A DNA stretch of 64,000 bases from NCBI RefSeq assembly GCF_013283745.1, contig NZ_JABSTZ010000001.1, positions 310,001 through 374,000 of the forward strand. The letters run 5' to 3'. This DNA comes from Aeromicrobium stalagmiti (GTDB lineage Bacteria; Actinomycetota; Actinomycetes; Propionibacteriales; Nocardioidaceae). This document shows positions 41,577 to 50,752 of the stretch, piece by piece. Both the position numbers and the translations under genes were made by a program. The notes beneath the pieces were generated by a model. It did not search any database. It saw only the letters and a program-made list of their open reading frames with translations, and was not told the origin of the DNA. Numbering within the stretch: the stretch's first letter is position 1; every line of letters begins with the position of its first letter.

Positions 41577-43514
41577 TCACGCACGGCGGATCAGCTCGGC
41601 CCGGATGCGGGGCGCGCACGCCGCTACGGTCACACCGGCAACCGCGACAGCCGCGGCAGAGCTCACGGCGGCCAGGATCGTGATCGATCGCCACGGTGCG
41701 AACCCGATGTCGCCGGTCAGCGACAGATAGGCCAGGCCCACGGCCGATCCGGTCGACGTCGCGAGCAGCAGCCCCAGCACCAACGGCACCGCCGCCTCCC
41801 ACCACTGGGCGACCCTGATGACGCGGCGCCCGGTGCCGACCAGCTGCAGGCTGACCATCTCCGCCCGTCGCGACACGGTGCGATCGATCGTCGCGATCGC
41901 GAATCCCAGCAGGCCGATCGCCAGCACCACGGCCGCGACGGCCCACAGCAGGGCCCGCAGACCGGCGACGAAGTCGTACGAGTCGTCGTCCCACGGATTG
42001 ACGACGTCGGCGCTCGGGTCGATCGCCCGGACGGCCCGGACGAGACCGGCCTGGTCGAGCAGGCTCGTGTCGGCCTCGACGGCCACCGGCACCGCCGTGT
42101 CGGTCGCGATCGTGTCGAGGAGCGTCGCGACTCCCGCGGTGCCACGCGGGATGAAGACCTGCGCCTGCACCGCGTCGCTCGCGGCGTAGTCGGACTCGGA
42201 GGACGTGATGACGGCATCGGCGGCAGGAGCGGCCAGGTCGACCACGGGACGGTCGGGGTCCTCGCTGCCCGTGGTCCAACGGATGCTCGATCCGGGGCGC
42301 GCACCGGCCTCGGTGCCCACCCGGTCAAGCCAGGCGGCCTGCCCGTCACGACACCCGGCAGCGTCCGGAACGCTCGCCTCCAGATCTGCACAGGTGCCCA
42401 CGAAGGCGCTGACGCACGGCGTGCCGATGTCGCAGGCGGTCATGAGCTGCCACTGGGGGTAGGCCGCGACGACCCCCTGCACCGAGGCGAGGCGCTCCGC
42501 CAAGTCTGTTGCTCCTGACCCCGGGTCGACGTAGACGTCGTAGGCCACCTGTCCGCCGCGGGCAGCACTGTCGGCTGCGAGGTACTGGGGGGTGCTCTCC
42601 CACGCGCCGAGCACCATCCGACCACCCGACACCACGAACAGCCCGATCAGGAGGCCGGCCACGACGCGGGAGACACCGGCGGGCTGGCTCTGGAGCCGCC
42701 GTCCCGCGATGCGCAGGGCGGGCCCGCCCTTGACCCGCACCACGAGGTCGGCGACGAGGCGGGTGAAGACCGGGATGACCATGATCAGGCCGAGCGCGGT
42801 GACGATGCCGCCACCGACCAGAACGACAAGGCGAAGATCGCCGACGTCTGCATCACTCTCCAGGCCGACCGTCGACAGGCTCACCGCGACCAGGCCGACA
42901 GGCAGGGGCAGGAGCCGCCACCTGCTGGGCGGCCTCGCCGCGATCGCCGTCGCCGGGGGCGTCGACAGCGTGGACGCAGGTCGTGCCCCCGGAGCCAGGG
43001 CGACGGCGACGGCCACCGACGGCAGAGTGAGCAGGACCAGGACGACCGCCCACCACCACGGCGCGAACGACGCCGACGACCAGTCGCGCCCCGCGACGTC
43101 GAGCCCGCGCAGGAGGGGCCGCGTGGCCCCGAACAGCAGTGCGCCGAGCACCGAGCCGATGGCAGCCGAGGCGCCGGCCTCGACCGAGGCGACCACACGC
43201 GTCCGGCCGGGCGACAGGCCCAGCACCCGAAGGCACGCCAGGCGACGGTCACGCAGGACCGCTGAGAGGCGTGCCATCGTCGCGAGCAGCACGATGATCG
43301 GCACGCCCACCGTGGCGACGACCGTGACGACGAGCAGCGGAAGCGCATCTCCGTCGTAGTCGGGCAGGGCGATCTCCGCACGAACTGCTGCGATGACGAC
43401 CAGCAGGACCCAGACCCCGACGGCGTGGGCCAGCCCGGTCCCGATCATCCGCATCCGCTCGCGCGGACGACCTCCACCCGCCAGACGCAGTCCGAGTCGC
43501 ACCTCGCCGCTCAT
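41577..43514 (-). CDS. FtsX-like ABC transporter permease
   Basis: 645 residues with about ten membrane helices arranged as in FtsX/MacB permeases: two FtsX domains, each with GLSPGRTRVVASVEAG or QLVGTGRRVIRVAQW-type coupling helices, plus an outer domain (about 300-470) with several Cys (TACDIGTPCVSAF, GTCADL, AGCRDG). Substrate unknown: antimicrobial peptide or lipid export is usual for this layout. The start overlaps the ATPase stop. Confidence 0.82.
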   Translation of the reverse strand: MSGEVRLGLRLAGGGRPRERMRMIGTGLAHAVGVWVLLVVIAAVRAEIALPDYDGDALPLLVVTVVATVGVPIIVLLATMARLSAVLRDRRLACLRVLGLSPGRTRVVASVEAGASAAIGSVLGALLFGATRPLLRGLDVAGRDWSSASFAPWWWAVVLVLLTLPSVAVAVALAPGARPASTLSTPPATAIAARPPSRWRLLPLPVGLVAVSLSTVGLESDADVGDLRLVVLVGGGIVTALGLIMVIPVFTRLVADLVVRVKGGPALRIAGRRLQSQPAGVSRVVAGLLIGLFVVSGGRMVLGAWESTPQYLAADSAARGGQVAYDVYVDPGSGATDLAERLASVQGVVAAYPQWQLMTACDIGTPCVSAFVGTCADLEASVPDAAGCRDGQAAWLDRVGTEAGARPGSSIRWTTGSEDPDRPVVDLAAPAADAVITSSESDYAASDAVQAQVFIPRGTAGVATLLDTIATDTAVPVAVEADTSLLDQAGLVRAVRAIDPSADVVNPWDDDSYDFVAGLRALLWAVAAVVLAIGLLGFAIATIDRTVSRRAEMVSLQLVGTGRRVIRVAQWWEAAVPLVLGLLLATSTGSAVGLAYLSLTGDIGFAPWRSITILAAVSSAAAVAVAGVTVAACAPRIRAELIRRA

Positions 43515-44206
43515 GCGTCGCGGTCCTCGAGCACGACGCCGTCCCGCATGATCGCCAGACGGTCGGCGTGTGCCGCGACCCGGTGGTCGTGGGTCACGAG
43601 CACGACGCTGGCGCCCCGTGAGCGAGCACTGGTCAGGAGCAGCTCGAGCACCTGTTCACCGTTGACCGTGTCGAGCGCACCCGTCGGCTCGTCGGCGAGC
43701 ACGACCTCGGGATCGTGGACGAGCGCGCGGGCGACGGCCGCCCGCTGCGCCTGACCCCCGGACACCTCGCCGGCTCGCCTGCCACCCGCCTCGGCCAGAT
43801 CGACGGAGGCCAGCATCTGCTCGGCTCGACGGGCTGCCTCGGTGTGCCTGACACCCAGCAGCTGCAGAGGCAGCGCGACGTTCTCGGACAGCGTCAGCTC
43901 TGGGACCAGCTCGCCACCCTGCAGCACGAAGCCCACCCGGGACAGGCGCAGGTCGGCCCGGGCACGCTCGCCGAGGTCAGCCACCGGGTCACCGAGGAGG
44001 CGCACCTCCCCCGCGTCGGGCGTCAGGATGCCCGCCAGGCAGTACAGGAGGGTCGACTTGCCCGAGCCGGAGGCACCCATCAGGGCCAGCACCTCGCCGC
44101 GAGCGACGGTCAGGCTCGCACCCCGCAGGGCCTCGGTGCGACCGAACGTGAGGTGCAGGCCTCTCGCCTCGAGCGCCGAGGTGACCGTGGACGTCGCGGC
44201 GGTCAT
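43511..44206 (-). CDS. ABC transporter ATP-binding protein (LolD/MacB type)
   Basis: 231 residues with all ATPase motifs: Walker A GASGSGKSTLL, signature VSGGQAQR, Walker B VVLADEPTGALD and the switch His in LVTHDHR. It powers the FtsX-like permease encoded next. The start overlaps the PadR gene by four bases. Confidence 0.93.
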   Translation of the reverse strand: MTAATSTVTSALEARGLHLTFGRTEALRGASLTVARGEVLALMGASGSGKSTLLYCLAGILTPDAGEVRLLGDPVADLGERARADLRLSRVGFVLQGGELVPELTLSENVALPLQLLGVRHTEAARRAEQMLASVDLAEAGGRRAGEVSGGQAQRAAVARALVHDPEVVLADEPTGALDTVNGEQVLELLLTSARSRGASVVLVTHDHRVAAHADRLAIMRDGVVLEDRDA

Positions 44207-44736
44207 GCGCGGTCTCCCGACAGCTCGCCGCCGAGCGACTCGAGCCGTCCGCCCGCCTCCTCGATCCAGCGCAGGTCGGCGTCCAGATGCGCCAGCTCGT
44301 ACGTCATGGCGAGCAGGTCGGAGGCCGATGCCACGGCCTTGGCCGCGGTGAGCTCGCGCATGCGCTCCAGGTGAACGGTCCGCTGCGCGTCGAGGACGGT
44401 GTCGGCGTCACGCCCGGAGATCAGGGCGAGCGTGACCTTGGTGAGCAGGGTGCTCGAGGCGTAGGTCGACGGAGGTTCAGGGGTGTACATCCAGGTCTCC
44501 CATGCAGTCACTCCATCGGGCGTGATGGCGTAGAGGATCCGGGACGGCCCGTCGCCGTCCTCGGTGCCCGTGACGACCGCCAGGCCGTCGCGTTCGAAGC
44601 GCGACAGCGAGGCGTAGACCTGGCCCGCCGGCAGCGGCTTGACCGGGCTGAAGCGCCGGTCGTACCGCTGCTTGAGGGTGTAGCCGTGCGCCGGCTCGGT
44701 CGCGAGCAGCCCCAGGAGGGTCTTCGAAACGGACAT
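44203..44736 (-). CDS. PadR-family transcriptional regulator
   Basis: 177 residues: winged helix (LLATEPAHGYTLKQRYDRRF, VYASLSRFERDGL) plus the C-terminal dimerisation domain of PadR/Vir-type proteins. It is the first gene of the PadR/ABC/permease operon and likely represses it until the exported compound is met. I chose the ATG at 44736, seven bases after TATAGT; the longer in-frame start lies inside the operator. Confidence 0.87.
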   Translation of the reverse strand: MSVSKTLLGLLATEPAHGYTLKQRYDRRFSPVKPLPAGQVYASLSRFERDGLAVVTGTEDGDGPSRILYAITPDGVTAWETWMYTPEPPSTYASSTLLTKVTLALISGRDADTVLDAQRTVHLERMRELTAAKAVASASDLLAMTYELAHLDADLRWIEEAGGRLESLGGELSGDRA

Positions 44737-44743
44737 GCTCCGG

Positions 44744-44762
44744 ACTATACACACAGTGTCTA
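44744..44762 (-). promoter_or_regulatory. PadR operator and -10
   Basis: Dyad TATACAC-ACA-GTGTCTA (44746-44762, one mismatch) overlapping -10 TATAGT (44749-44744 on the reverse strand). Confidence 0.6.
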
Positions 44763-44810
44763 CTCGGAGCGACTAGCTAGGCATGAAGAACGACCCACGC
44801 CCCCAGAGCC

Positions 44811-45788
44811 TCAGCGCGACAGGCGCGCGGCCACCTCGGTCGCCCAGTAGGTCAGCACGATGTCGGCTCCTGCGCGGCGGATCGAGAGGATGATCTCGTC
44901 GATCGCCCGCTCCCGCTCCAGCCATCCGTTGGCCGCCGCGGCCTCGACCATCGCGAGCTCGCCCGAGATGTTGTAGGCGGCGACGGGGACGTCGACCGCG
45001 GCGCGCACGTCGGCGATGAGGTCGAGGTAGGTCATCGCCGGCTTGACCATGACGATGTCGGCCCCCTCCTCGATGTCGAGGAGCGTCTCGCGGATCGCCT
45101 CACGGCCGTTGGCGGGATCCTGCTGGTAGGTCTTGCGGTCGCCCTGCAGCGAGGAGTCGACGGCCTCGCGGAAGGGGCCGTAGAACGCCGAGGCGTACTT
45201 CGCGGCGTACGCGAGGATCACCGTGTCGTCGTGGCCGGCCGCGTCGAGCGCCGCCCGGATGACGCCGACCTGGCCGTCCATCATGCCGCTGGGGCCGACC
45301 ACGTGGGCGCCGGACTCGGCCTGCACGACCCCCATCTGCGCATAGATCTCGAGCGTCGCGTCGTTGTCGACCCGGCCCCGCGCGTCGAGCACGCCGCAGT
45401 GCCCGTGGTCGGTGAACTCGTCGAGGCACAGGTCGGCCATGACGAGCAGGTCGTCGCCGACCTCGGCCCGCGCGTCGGCCAGGGCCACGTTGAGGATGCC
45501 GTCGGGATCGAGTGCCCCCGAGCCCTGAGCATCCTTGTGCTCGGGCAGGCCGAACAGCATGACGCCCCCGAGCCCGAGCTCCGCCGCCTCGGCGTAGGCC
45601 CGGCGTGCGGAGTCGCGCGTGTGCTGGACGACGCCCGGCATGCTGCTGATCGGCCGCGGCTCGCTGCGCCCCTCGGCGACGAACATCGGCAGCACCAGCT
45701 GGGACGGCTGCACGTGCGTCTCCGCCACCAACCGCCTCATCGCAGGCGTCGAGCGCAGACGACGAGGACGGTCAGTGGGGAACGACAT
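44811..45788 (-). CDS. hemB: Porphobilinogen synthase (5-aminolevulinate dehydratase)
   Basis: 325 residues. It condenses two 5-aminolevulinate molecules. The Schiff-base lysines lie in [11 protein letters not shown] and VMVKPAMTY. The metal-site loop reads [14 protein letters not shown]: the first and third Cys of the zinc-type loop are present, the middle Cys is Asp. It closes the rex-hemACD-hemB operon, nine bases after the previous stop. Confidence 0.94.
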   Translation of the reverse strand: MSFPTDRPRRLRSTPAMRRLVAETHVQPSQLVLPMFVAEGRSEPRPISSMPGVVQHTRDSARRAYAEAAELGLGGVMLFGLPEHKDAQGSGALDPDGILNVALADARAEVGDDLLVMADLCLDEFTDHGHCGVLDARGRVDNDATLEIYAQMGVVQAESGAHVVGPSGMMDGQVGVIRAALDAAGHDDTVILAYAAKYASAFYGPFREAVDSSLQGDRKTYQQDPANGREAIRETLLDIEEGADIVMVKPAMTYLDLIADVRAAVDVPVAAYNISGELAMVEAAAANGWLERERAIDEIILSIRRAGADIVLTYWATEVAARLSR

Positions 45789-45797
45789 GGGGCCTCC

Positions 45798-47423
45798 CTA
45801 GGCCTTGCGGCGCGACGACGGACGCTTCTGCGACGGCTTGGTCACCGGCTCGCCAGCCTCGACGAAGCCCAGACGACGGGCCGTGCCGAACTCAGCGAGC
45901 GCATCGGCCAGCTCCTCGACGGACGGCGACTCGGCGAGGACGTCGACCCGCAGGCCGTGCTCCTCGGCGGTCTTGGCCGTCGCGGGGCCGATGCACGCGA
46001 TGATCGTCGACGTGTGCGGCTTGCCGGCGATGCCCACGAGGTTGCGGACCGTGGACGACGAGGTGAACATGACCGCGTCGAACTTGCCGGTCTTGATCGC
46101 CTCGCGCGTCGGCGCTGGCGGCGGGGCCGCCCGGACGGTGCGGTAGGCGGTGACGTCGTCGACCTCCCAGCCCAGATCGATCAGGCCGGCCACGAGGGTC
46201 TCGGTCGCGATGTCGGCGCGCGGCAGGAAGACCCGGTTGATCGGGTCGAGCAGCTCGTCGAACGGCGGCCAGTCCTCGAGGAGACCGCGGGCCGATTGCT
46301 CTCCCGACGGGATGAGGTCGGCGCGGATGCCCCACGTGGCGATGGCCTCGGCGGTCTTGTCACCGACAGCGGCGATCTTGAGGCCGGAGAACGCACGGGC
46401 GTCGAGCCCGTACTCCTCGAACTTCTCGCGCACGGCCTTGACGGCGTTGACGCTGGTGAACGCGATCCACTCGTAGCGACCCTCGACGAGGCCCCGGACG
46501 GCCTTGTCCATCTGCTGCGGGTTGCGCGGCGGCTCGACCGAGATGGTCGGGACCTCCTCGGAGATCGCTCCGTAGCCCCGCAGACGGGACGCGAGACCGG
46601 CCGACTGCTCCTTGGTGCGGGGCACCAGGATGCGCCAGCCGTAGAGCGGCTTGGTCTCGAACCACGACAGCGCCTCGCGCATCGAGACGACCTCGCCGAC
46701 GACCGTGATCGCCGGAGCGGTCATGCCGGCCGCCTTGGCGTCGGCCGCGATCTCGGCGAGCGTCGAGACGACCGTGGTCTGCTCGGTGGTCGTGCCGACC
46801 CGGGTCATCGCGACTGGGGTGTCGGGCTTGCGTCCCGCGTCGACGAGGCCGGAGGCGACCTCACCGATGCGGGCGACGGCCGACAGCAGGACGAGCGTGT
46901 CCTCGCTCGCGTGGTCGGCCCAGTTGATCGACGCGTCGCCGACGCTGACGACCGAGTACTCACGGTGCGTGCGGTTGGTCAGCGGGACGCCGGCATAGGC
47001 CGGGACCGCGGAGATCGACGAGATGCCCGGCACGATCTCGAACCCGATGCCGGCCTTGCTGCACGCAGCGGCCTCCTCGGGTCCGGTGGCGTAGGTGAAC
47101 GGGTCGCCGGCGATCAGACGGACGATGTGGGCGCCGGTCTTGGCGTGCTTGACGACGAGGCGGGCACGAGCGGCGTGGGTGAGGATCTCGCCGTCCTCGC
47201 CGATGCCGCCGTCGATGATCTCGGCACCGTTGGTGACGAGAGCAGCCTGCTCCGGCAGCTCCGTGATGACGACGTCGGCCTGCGCGAGCAGCTCGGCAGC
47301 ACGAACCGTCAGGAGACTCGCGTCGCCCGGTCCGGCGCCGACGAAGCTCACGTGGCCGCGCGGGGCCTTGCGTGCGCTCGGCGTCGACGTGGTCGGTGCT
47401 TCTCGCATCGGGGTGATGGTCAC
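45798..47423 (-). CDS. Fused uroporphyrinogen-III C-methyltransferase and uroporphyrinogen-III synthase
   Basis: 541 residues. Residues about 20-265 are the SAM-dependent methyltransferase (CobA/SumT: GAGPGDASLLTVRA, GDPFTYATG, NRTHREYSV); from about 270 the HemD synthase follows (YGWRILVPRTKEQ, IAFTSVNAVKA, IACIGPATAKTAEE). The fusion directs uroporphyrinogen III either to haem or, after methylation, to sirohaem and cobalamin. A Ser/Lys/Arg-rich tail ends it. Streptomyces has the same fusion at the same place. Confidence 0.92.
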   Translation of the reverse strand: MTITPMREAPTTSTPSARKAPRGHVSFVGAGPGDASLLTVRAAELLAQADVVITELPEQAALVTNGAEIIDGGIGEDGEILTHAARARLVVKHAKTGAHIVRLIAGDPFTYATGPEEAAACSKAGIGFEIVPGISSISAVPAYAGVPLTNRTHREYSVVSVGDASINWADHASEDTLVLLSAVARIGEVASGLVDAGRKPDTPVAMTRVGTTTEQTTVVSTLAEIAADAKAAGMTAPAITVVGEVVSMREALSWFETKPLYGWRILVPRTKEQSAGLASRLRGYGAISEEVPTISVEPPRNPQQMDKAVRGLVEGRYEWIAFTSVNAVKAVREKFEEYGLDARAFSGLKIAAVGDKTAEAIATWGIRADLIPSGEQSARGLLEDWPPFDELLDPINRVFLPRADIATETLVAGLIDLGWEVDDVTAYRTVRAAPPPAPTREAIKTGKFDAVMFTSSSTVRNLVGIAGKPHTSTIIACIGPATAKTAEEHGLRVDVLAESPSVEELADALAEFGTARRLGFVEAGEPVTKPSQKRPSSRRKA

Positions 47424-47452
47424 GGTGGTCCTTTTCTCGGTCTGTCAGGGGG

Positions 47453-48379
47453 TCAGGAGGTGGCGACGGCCACGAGGGCGTCGGCACCTTCGGCGAGCAT
47501 CTCGACAGCAAGACGTTCACCGACCGCGGCGGCCTCCGAGGGGAGGCCGGTCGCGGACAGTCGGATGGTGGGCGAGCCGGAGACGTCTCCGACGACGGCA
47601 CGGAGCCAGAGCTCGTCGCCGTGGTCGCCGTCGGCGATCTCGGCCAGAGCTCCCACCGGTGCACTGCAGCCAGCCTCGAGTGTTGCGAGGAGGCTTCGCT
47701 CGGCGGTGACGGCAGCACGGGTGTCGCTGTCGTCGAGCCGTTCGAGCAGGCGAATGGTCGCGTCGTCGTCGGCGCGGCACTCGCACGCCAGGGCTCCCTG
47801 CCCGGGGGCGGGGAGCATCTGGAGAGGATCGATCACTTCGGTGGCCTCGTCGGCGCGACCGAGGCGGAGCAGCCCGGCACGAGCCAGGAGCACTCCGTCG
47901 TAGTCGCCGGAGGCGATCTTCGAGATGCGGGTGTCGACGTTGCCGCGGATCGCGACGACCTCGACCCCGAGCCCGAGGGCGTTGAGCTGGGCCTCACGAC
48001 GCGGCGAGCCGGTGCCGACGCGAGCGCCCTGCGGCAGCTCTCCGAGGGTCAGGCCGTCGCGGGCCACGAGCACGTCACGCGGGTCCTCGCGCCGGGGGAT
48101 GGCAGCCAGCACCAGGCGAGGATCGGGGGCCGTGGGCAGGTCCTTGAGCGAGTGCACCGCGAGGTCGACGTCGCCGCGCAGCAGCGCCTCGCGCAGGGCC
48201 GCGACGAACACGCCCTGCCCACCCATCGTGGCGAGGGGGGCCGAGCTGCGGTCACCCTCGGTCGAGATCGTGACGAGCTCGACCGCGGCGCCGGTCTCGG
48301 CCGTGATGCGGTCGGCGATGTGCTGGGACTGGGTCACCGCGAGCGCGCTGGCCCGGGTGCCGAGGCGAAGTGTCGTCAT
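47453..48379 (-). CDS. hemC: Hydroxymethylbilane synthase (porphobilinogen deaminase)
   Basis: 308 residues. RLGTRASALAVTQS opens domain 1, HSLKDLPT is the active-site Asp region, and Cys in LEAGCSAPVGA carries the dipyrromethane cofactor. It links four porphobilinogens. Overlaps hemA by four bases. Confidence 0.94.
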   Translation of the reverse strand: MTTLRLGTRASALAVTQSQHIADRITAETGAAVELVTISTEGDRSSAPLATMGGQGVFVAALREALLRGDVDLAVHSLKDLPTAPDPRLVLAAIPRREDPRDVLVARDGLTLGELPQGARVGTGSPRREAQLNALGLGVEVVAIRGNVDTRISKIASGDYDGVLLARAGLLRLGRADEATEVIDPLQMLPAPGQGALACECRADDDATIRLLERLDDSDTRAAVTAERSLLATLEAGCSAPVGALAEIADGDHGDELWLRAVVGDVSGSPTIRLSATGLPSEAAAVGERLAVEMLAEGADALVAVATS

Positions 48380-49668
48380 GGCTTGTCACCCACCCGGGTC
48401 ACGGCGTCGACGGCCGACTGATCGAGCGCGAACAGGTCGGCCAGCGCATCGGCGTAGGTCAGGCCCGCCGGTCCGTCGACCAGCTGCTGCACGCGCACGG
48501 TGGGCGCGTGGATGAGCTTCTCGGCGACACGGTGCAGCGCCTTGCGGACGTCGGCGCGCTCGTCGTCGGTGAGGTTGGGCAGACGCGACTCGATCCGGGC
48601 CTGCTCCGCGGCGACGATGTCGGTCGCCATGGTGCGCAGCGCGACGACGGTCGGCGTGATGTGCGACGCGGCCTTGGCGGCGAGGAACGTCCGGACCTCG
48701 GACTCCACGATGTCGCGCACCTGCGCGACGTCGGCCGCGAGCTCGGCGTTGGCCGACAGCTGGGAGAGGACCACGAGGTCGACGAGGTCGATGCCCTCGA
48801 TCTCGCGAACCGCCGGGTCGATGTCACGCGGCAGGGCCAGGTCGATCAGGGCCATGCTGCGGCCCTCGGCGGCCTTCGCGATCCGCTCGGGGGTGAACAC
48901 GACGCCGCTGGCGCCCGTGCAGCTGATCAGCACGTCGGCGGCCGACAGCTCGACGTCCATCGCCTGCCAGCGCACGGCGCTGACGCCGAACGTCGCGACG
49001 AGCGCGTAGGCGCGCTGGTAGGTGCGGTTGGCGACCATGATGCGCGTCGGGTCGACGCCGCGGTCGATCAGCGTGCGCACGGCCAGGCTGGCCATCGTGC
49101 CGGCGCCCGCGACGAGGAACCGGGTGTCGGCCGCGTCGACGACGGGCCCGGCGGCATCGAGCCCGGCCGTCACGATCGACGGGGCCAGGCGGTCGATGCC
49201 GGTCTCGGCGTGGCCGCGCTTGCCGATGCGCAGGGCCTGCTGGAACAGCGCGTTGAGGGCCGAGCCGACCGTCGACTCGGCCTGGGCGCTGTGCAGCGCC
49301 TCGCGGACCTGGCCGAGGATCTGGCTCTCCCCCAGGATCATGGAGTCCATGCCGGCGGCGACGCCGAACAGGTGGGCGACCGCGGCCTCGTCGAAGTGCA
49401 CGTAGACGTGGCGGACGAAGTCGTCACGATCAAGGCCGGAGTGCTCGGCGAGCAGCCGCGAGACCTCCTCGACCGCACCGTGGAAGCGCTCGGCCTCGAC
49501 GTAGATCTCGACCCGGTTGCAGGTCGAGATGACCGCCGACTCCGTGACGAACGGGGCCTCGAGCACGAGGTGCGACAGCTTGACCGACGCGTCGACGTCG
49601 AGCGAGGCGCGCTCGAGCACGTCGATCGGCGCCGACTTGTGGGACATGCCCACCACCAGGACGCTCAT
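48376..49668 (-). CDS. hemA: Glutamyl-tRNA reductase
   Basis: 430 residues. The nucleophilic Cys is in VISTCNRVEIYVE; GESQILGQVREAL, the NADPH fold VAGAGTMASLAV and the C-terminal dimerisation helix are all present. First committed step of C5-pathway haem synthesis, using glutamyl-tRNA; the product is taken by HemL. It overlaps rex by four bases and is thus controlled from the rex promoter. Confidence 0.94.
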   Translation of the reverse strand: MSVLVVGMSHKSAPIDVLERASLDVDASVKLSHLVLEAPFVTESAVISTCNRVEIYVEAERFHGAVEEVSRLLAEHSGLDRDDFVRHVYVHFDEAAVAHLFGVAAGMDSMILGESQILGQVREALHSAQAESTVGSALNALFQQALRIGKRGHAETGIDRLAPSIVTAGLDAAGPVVDAADTRFLVAGAGTMASLAVRTLIDRGVDPTRIMVANRTYQRAYALVATFGVSAVRWQAMDVELSAADVLISCTGASGVVFTPERIAKAAEGRSMALIDLALPRDIDPAVREIEGIDLVDLVVLSQLSANAELAADVAQVRDIVESEVRTFLAAKAASHITPTVVALRTMATDIVAAEQARIESRLPNLTDDERADVRKALHRVAEKLIHAPTVRVQQLVDGPAGLTYADALADLFALDQSAVDAVTRVGDKP

Positions 49669-50363
49669 GCGTTGCTCACCTTCGGCTCCTTGCTGTCCGT
49701 GCCGGTCTTGCGCTGCTCGTGGTAGGCCAGGATCTGCAGCTCGACCGACAGGTCGACCTTGCGGACGTCGACCCCGTCGGGCACCTGCACGAGCGCAGGC
49801 GCGAAGTTCAGGATGCTCGTGACACCGGCGGCGACCAGACGGTCGGCGACCTGCTGGGCCGCGTCGCCGGGCGTCGCGATGACACCGATCGAGATCGACC
49901 GGTCGGCGACGATCGCGTCGAGGTCGTCGAGCGAGCTGACCGTGAGGCCCGAGACCGTGGAGCCGACCCGCTGCGGATCGGCGTCGACGAGGGCCGCGAC
50001 GCGGATGCCACGCGTGCTGAAGCCCTGGTAGGCCGAGAGCGCCGAGCCGAGGTTGCCGATCCCGACGATGACGACCTCCCAGTCCTGGGTCTGCCCCATC
50101 TCGCGCGCGATCTGGTAGCGGAGGTACTCCACGTCGTAGCCGACGCCGCGCGTGCCGTAGGAGCCGAGGTAGGACAGGTCCTTGCGGAGCTTGGCGGGGT
50201 TGACCCCGGCCTTCTCGGCGAGCTCGATCGACGAGCAGGACCCGACGCCCTGCTCGGTCAGCGCGTTGAGTGCGCGCAGGTAGACCGGCAGACGGGCCAC
50301 GGTGGCATCAGGGATGCCACGGGCAGTTCCGTCGGCGAGCCGAGGGCTGCGAAGAATGGTCAC
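49665..50363 (-). CDS. rex: Redox-sensing transcriptional repressor Rex
   Basis: 232 residues. The winged helix (VARLPVYLRALNALTEQG, KLRKDLSYLG) precedes a Rossmann fold (VIVGIGNLGSAL) that reads the NADH/NAD+ ratio. It is the first gene of the haem operon and its own operator lies 74-91 bases upstream, so haem synthesis should rise when NADH accumulates. AGGAG precedes the GTG. Confidence 0.94.
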   Translation of the reverse strand: MTILRSPRLADGTARGIPDATVARLPVYLRALNALTEQGVGSCSSIELAEKAGVNPAKLRKDLSYLGSYGTRGVGYDVEYLRYQIAREMGQTQDWEVVIVGIGNLGSALSAYQGFSTRGIRVAALVDADPQRVGSTVSGLTVSSLDDLDAIVADRSISIGVIATPGDAAQQVADRLVAAGVTSILNFAPALVQVPDGVDVRKVDLSVELQILAYHEQRKTGTDSKEPKVSNA

Positions 50364-50425
50364 GGTGCTCCTGCGCTGCCGTGCTGGGGATTATCCCTTG
50401 CGGGACGGGCACGAGGCGCATCACC

Positions 50426-50454
50426 AGTTTAAGAGTTTGTGAACGCGTTAACAA
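50426..50454 (-). promoter_or_regulatory. rex-hem operon promoter with Rex operator
   Basis: On the reverse strand TTGTTA (50454-50449) and TAAACT (50431-50426) are 17 bases apart. The Rex site TTGTTAA-CGCG-TTCACAA (50454-50437), one mismatch from the perfect palindrome, covers the -35. Confidence 0.8.
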
Positions 50455-50488
50455 AATCGAGACATGGTCCGGTGGTCCATGTCACACG

Positions 50489-50752
50489 TCATCTGCGCCT
50501 GGCGAGCGCCTTCCGCAGGCGCAGAGGATCGACCCGCCAGAAGTCGTGCTGGGCGCCGTCGATGAACGTGACGGGCACCTGCTCGGTGAACCTGGCCCGC
50601 AGATCCTCGTCGTCGTCGATGTCGACGCGCACCCAGGTGTCGCCCGTCTCGGCGCAGATCTGCGCGACCTCGGCCTCGGCCACCTCGCACAGGTGGCAGC
50701 CCTCGCGGGTGTAGACGACGACCCGCGCGTCGGACGAGTGCGCGATGGTCAT
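50489..50752 (-). CDS. Glutaredoxin-like protein
   Basis: 87 residues with the redox pair CHLC (YTREGCHLCEVAE) and the cis-proline VPVTFIDG. Small cytosolic thiol oxidoreductase of the glutaredoxin 2-like/thioredoxin-fold group; a place just before rex is conserved in actinobacteria. The start overlaps the AMP-ligase gene's stop. Confidence 0.87.
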   Translation of the reverse strand: MTIAHSSDARVVVYTREGCHLCEVAEAEVAQICAETGDTWVRVDIDDDEDLRARFTEQVPVTFIDGAQHDFWRVDPLRLRKALARRR

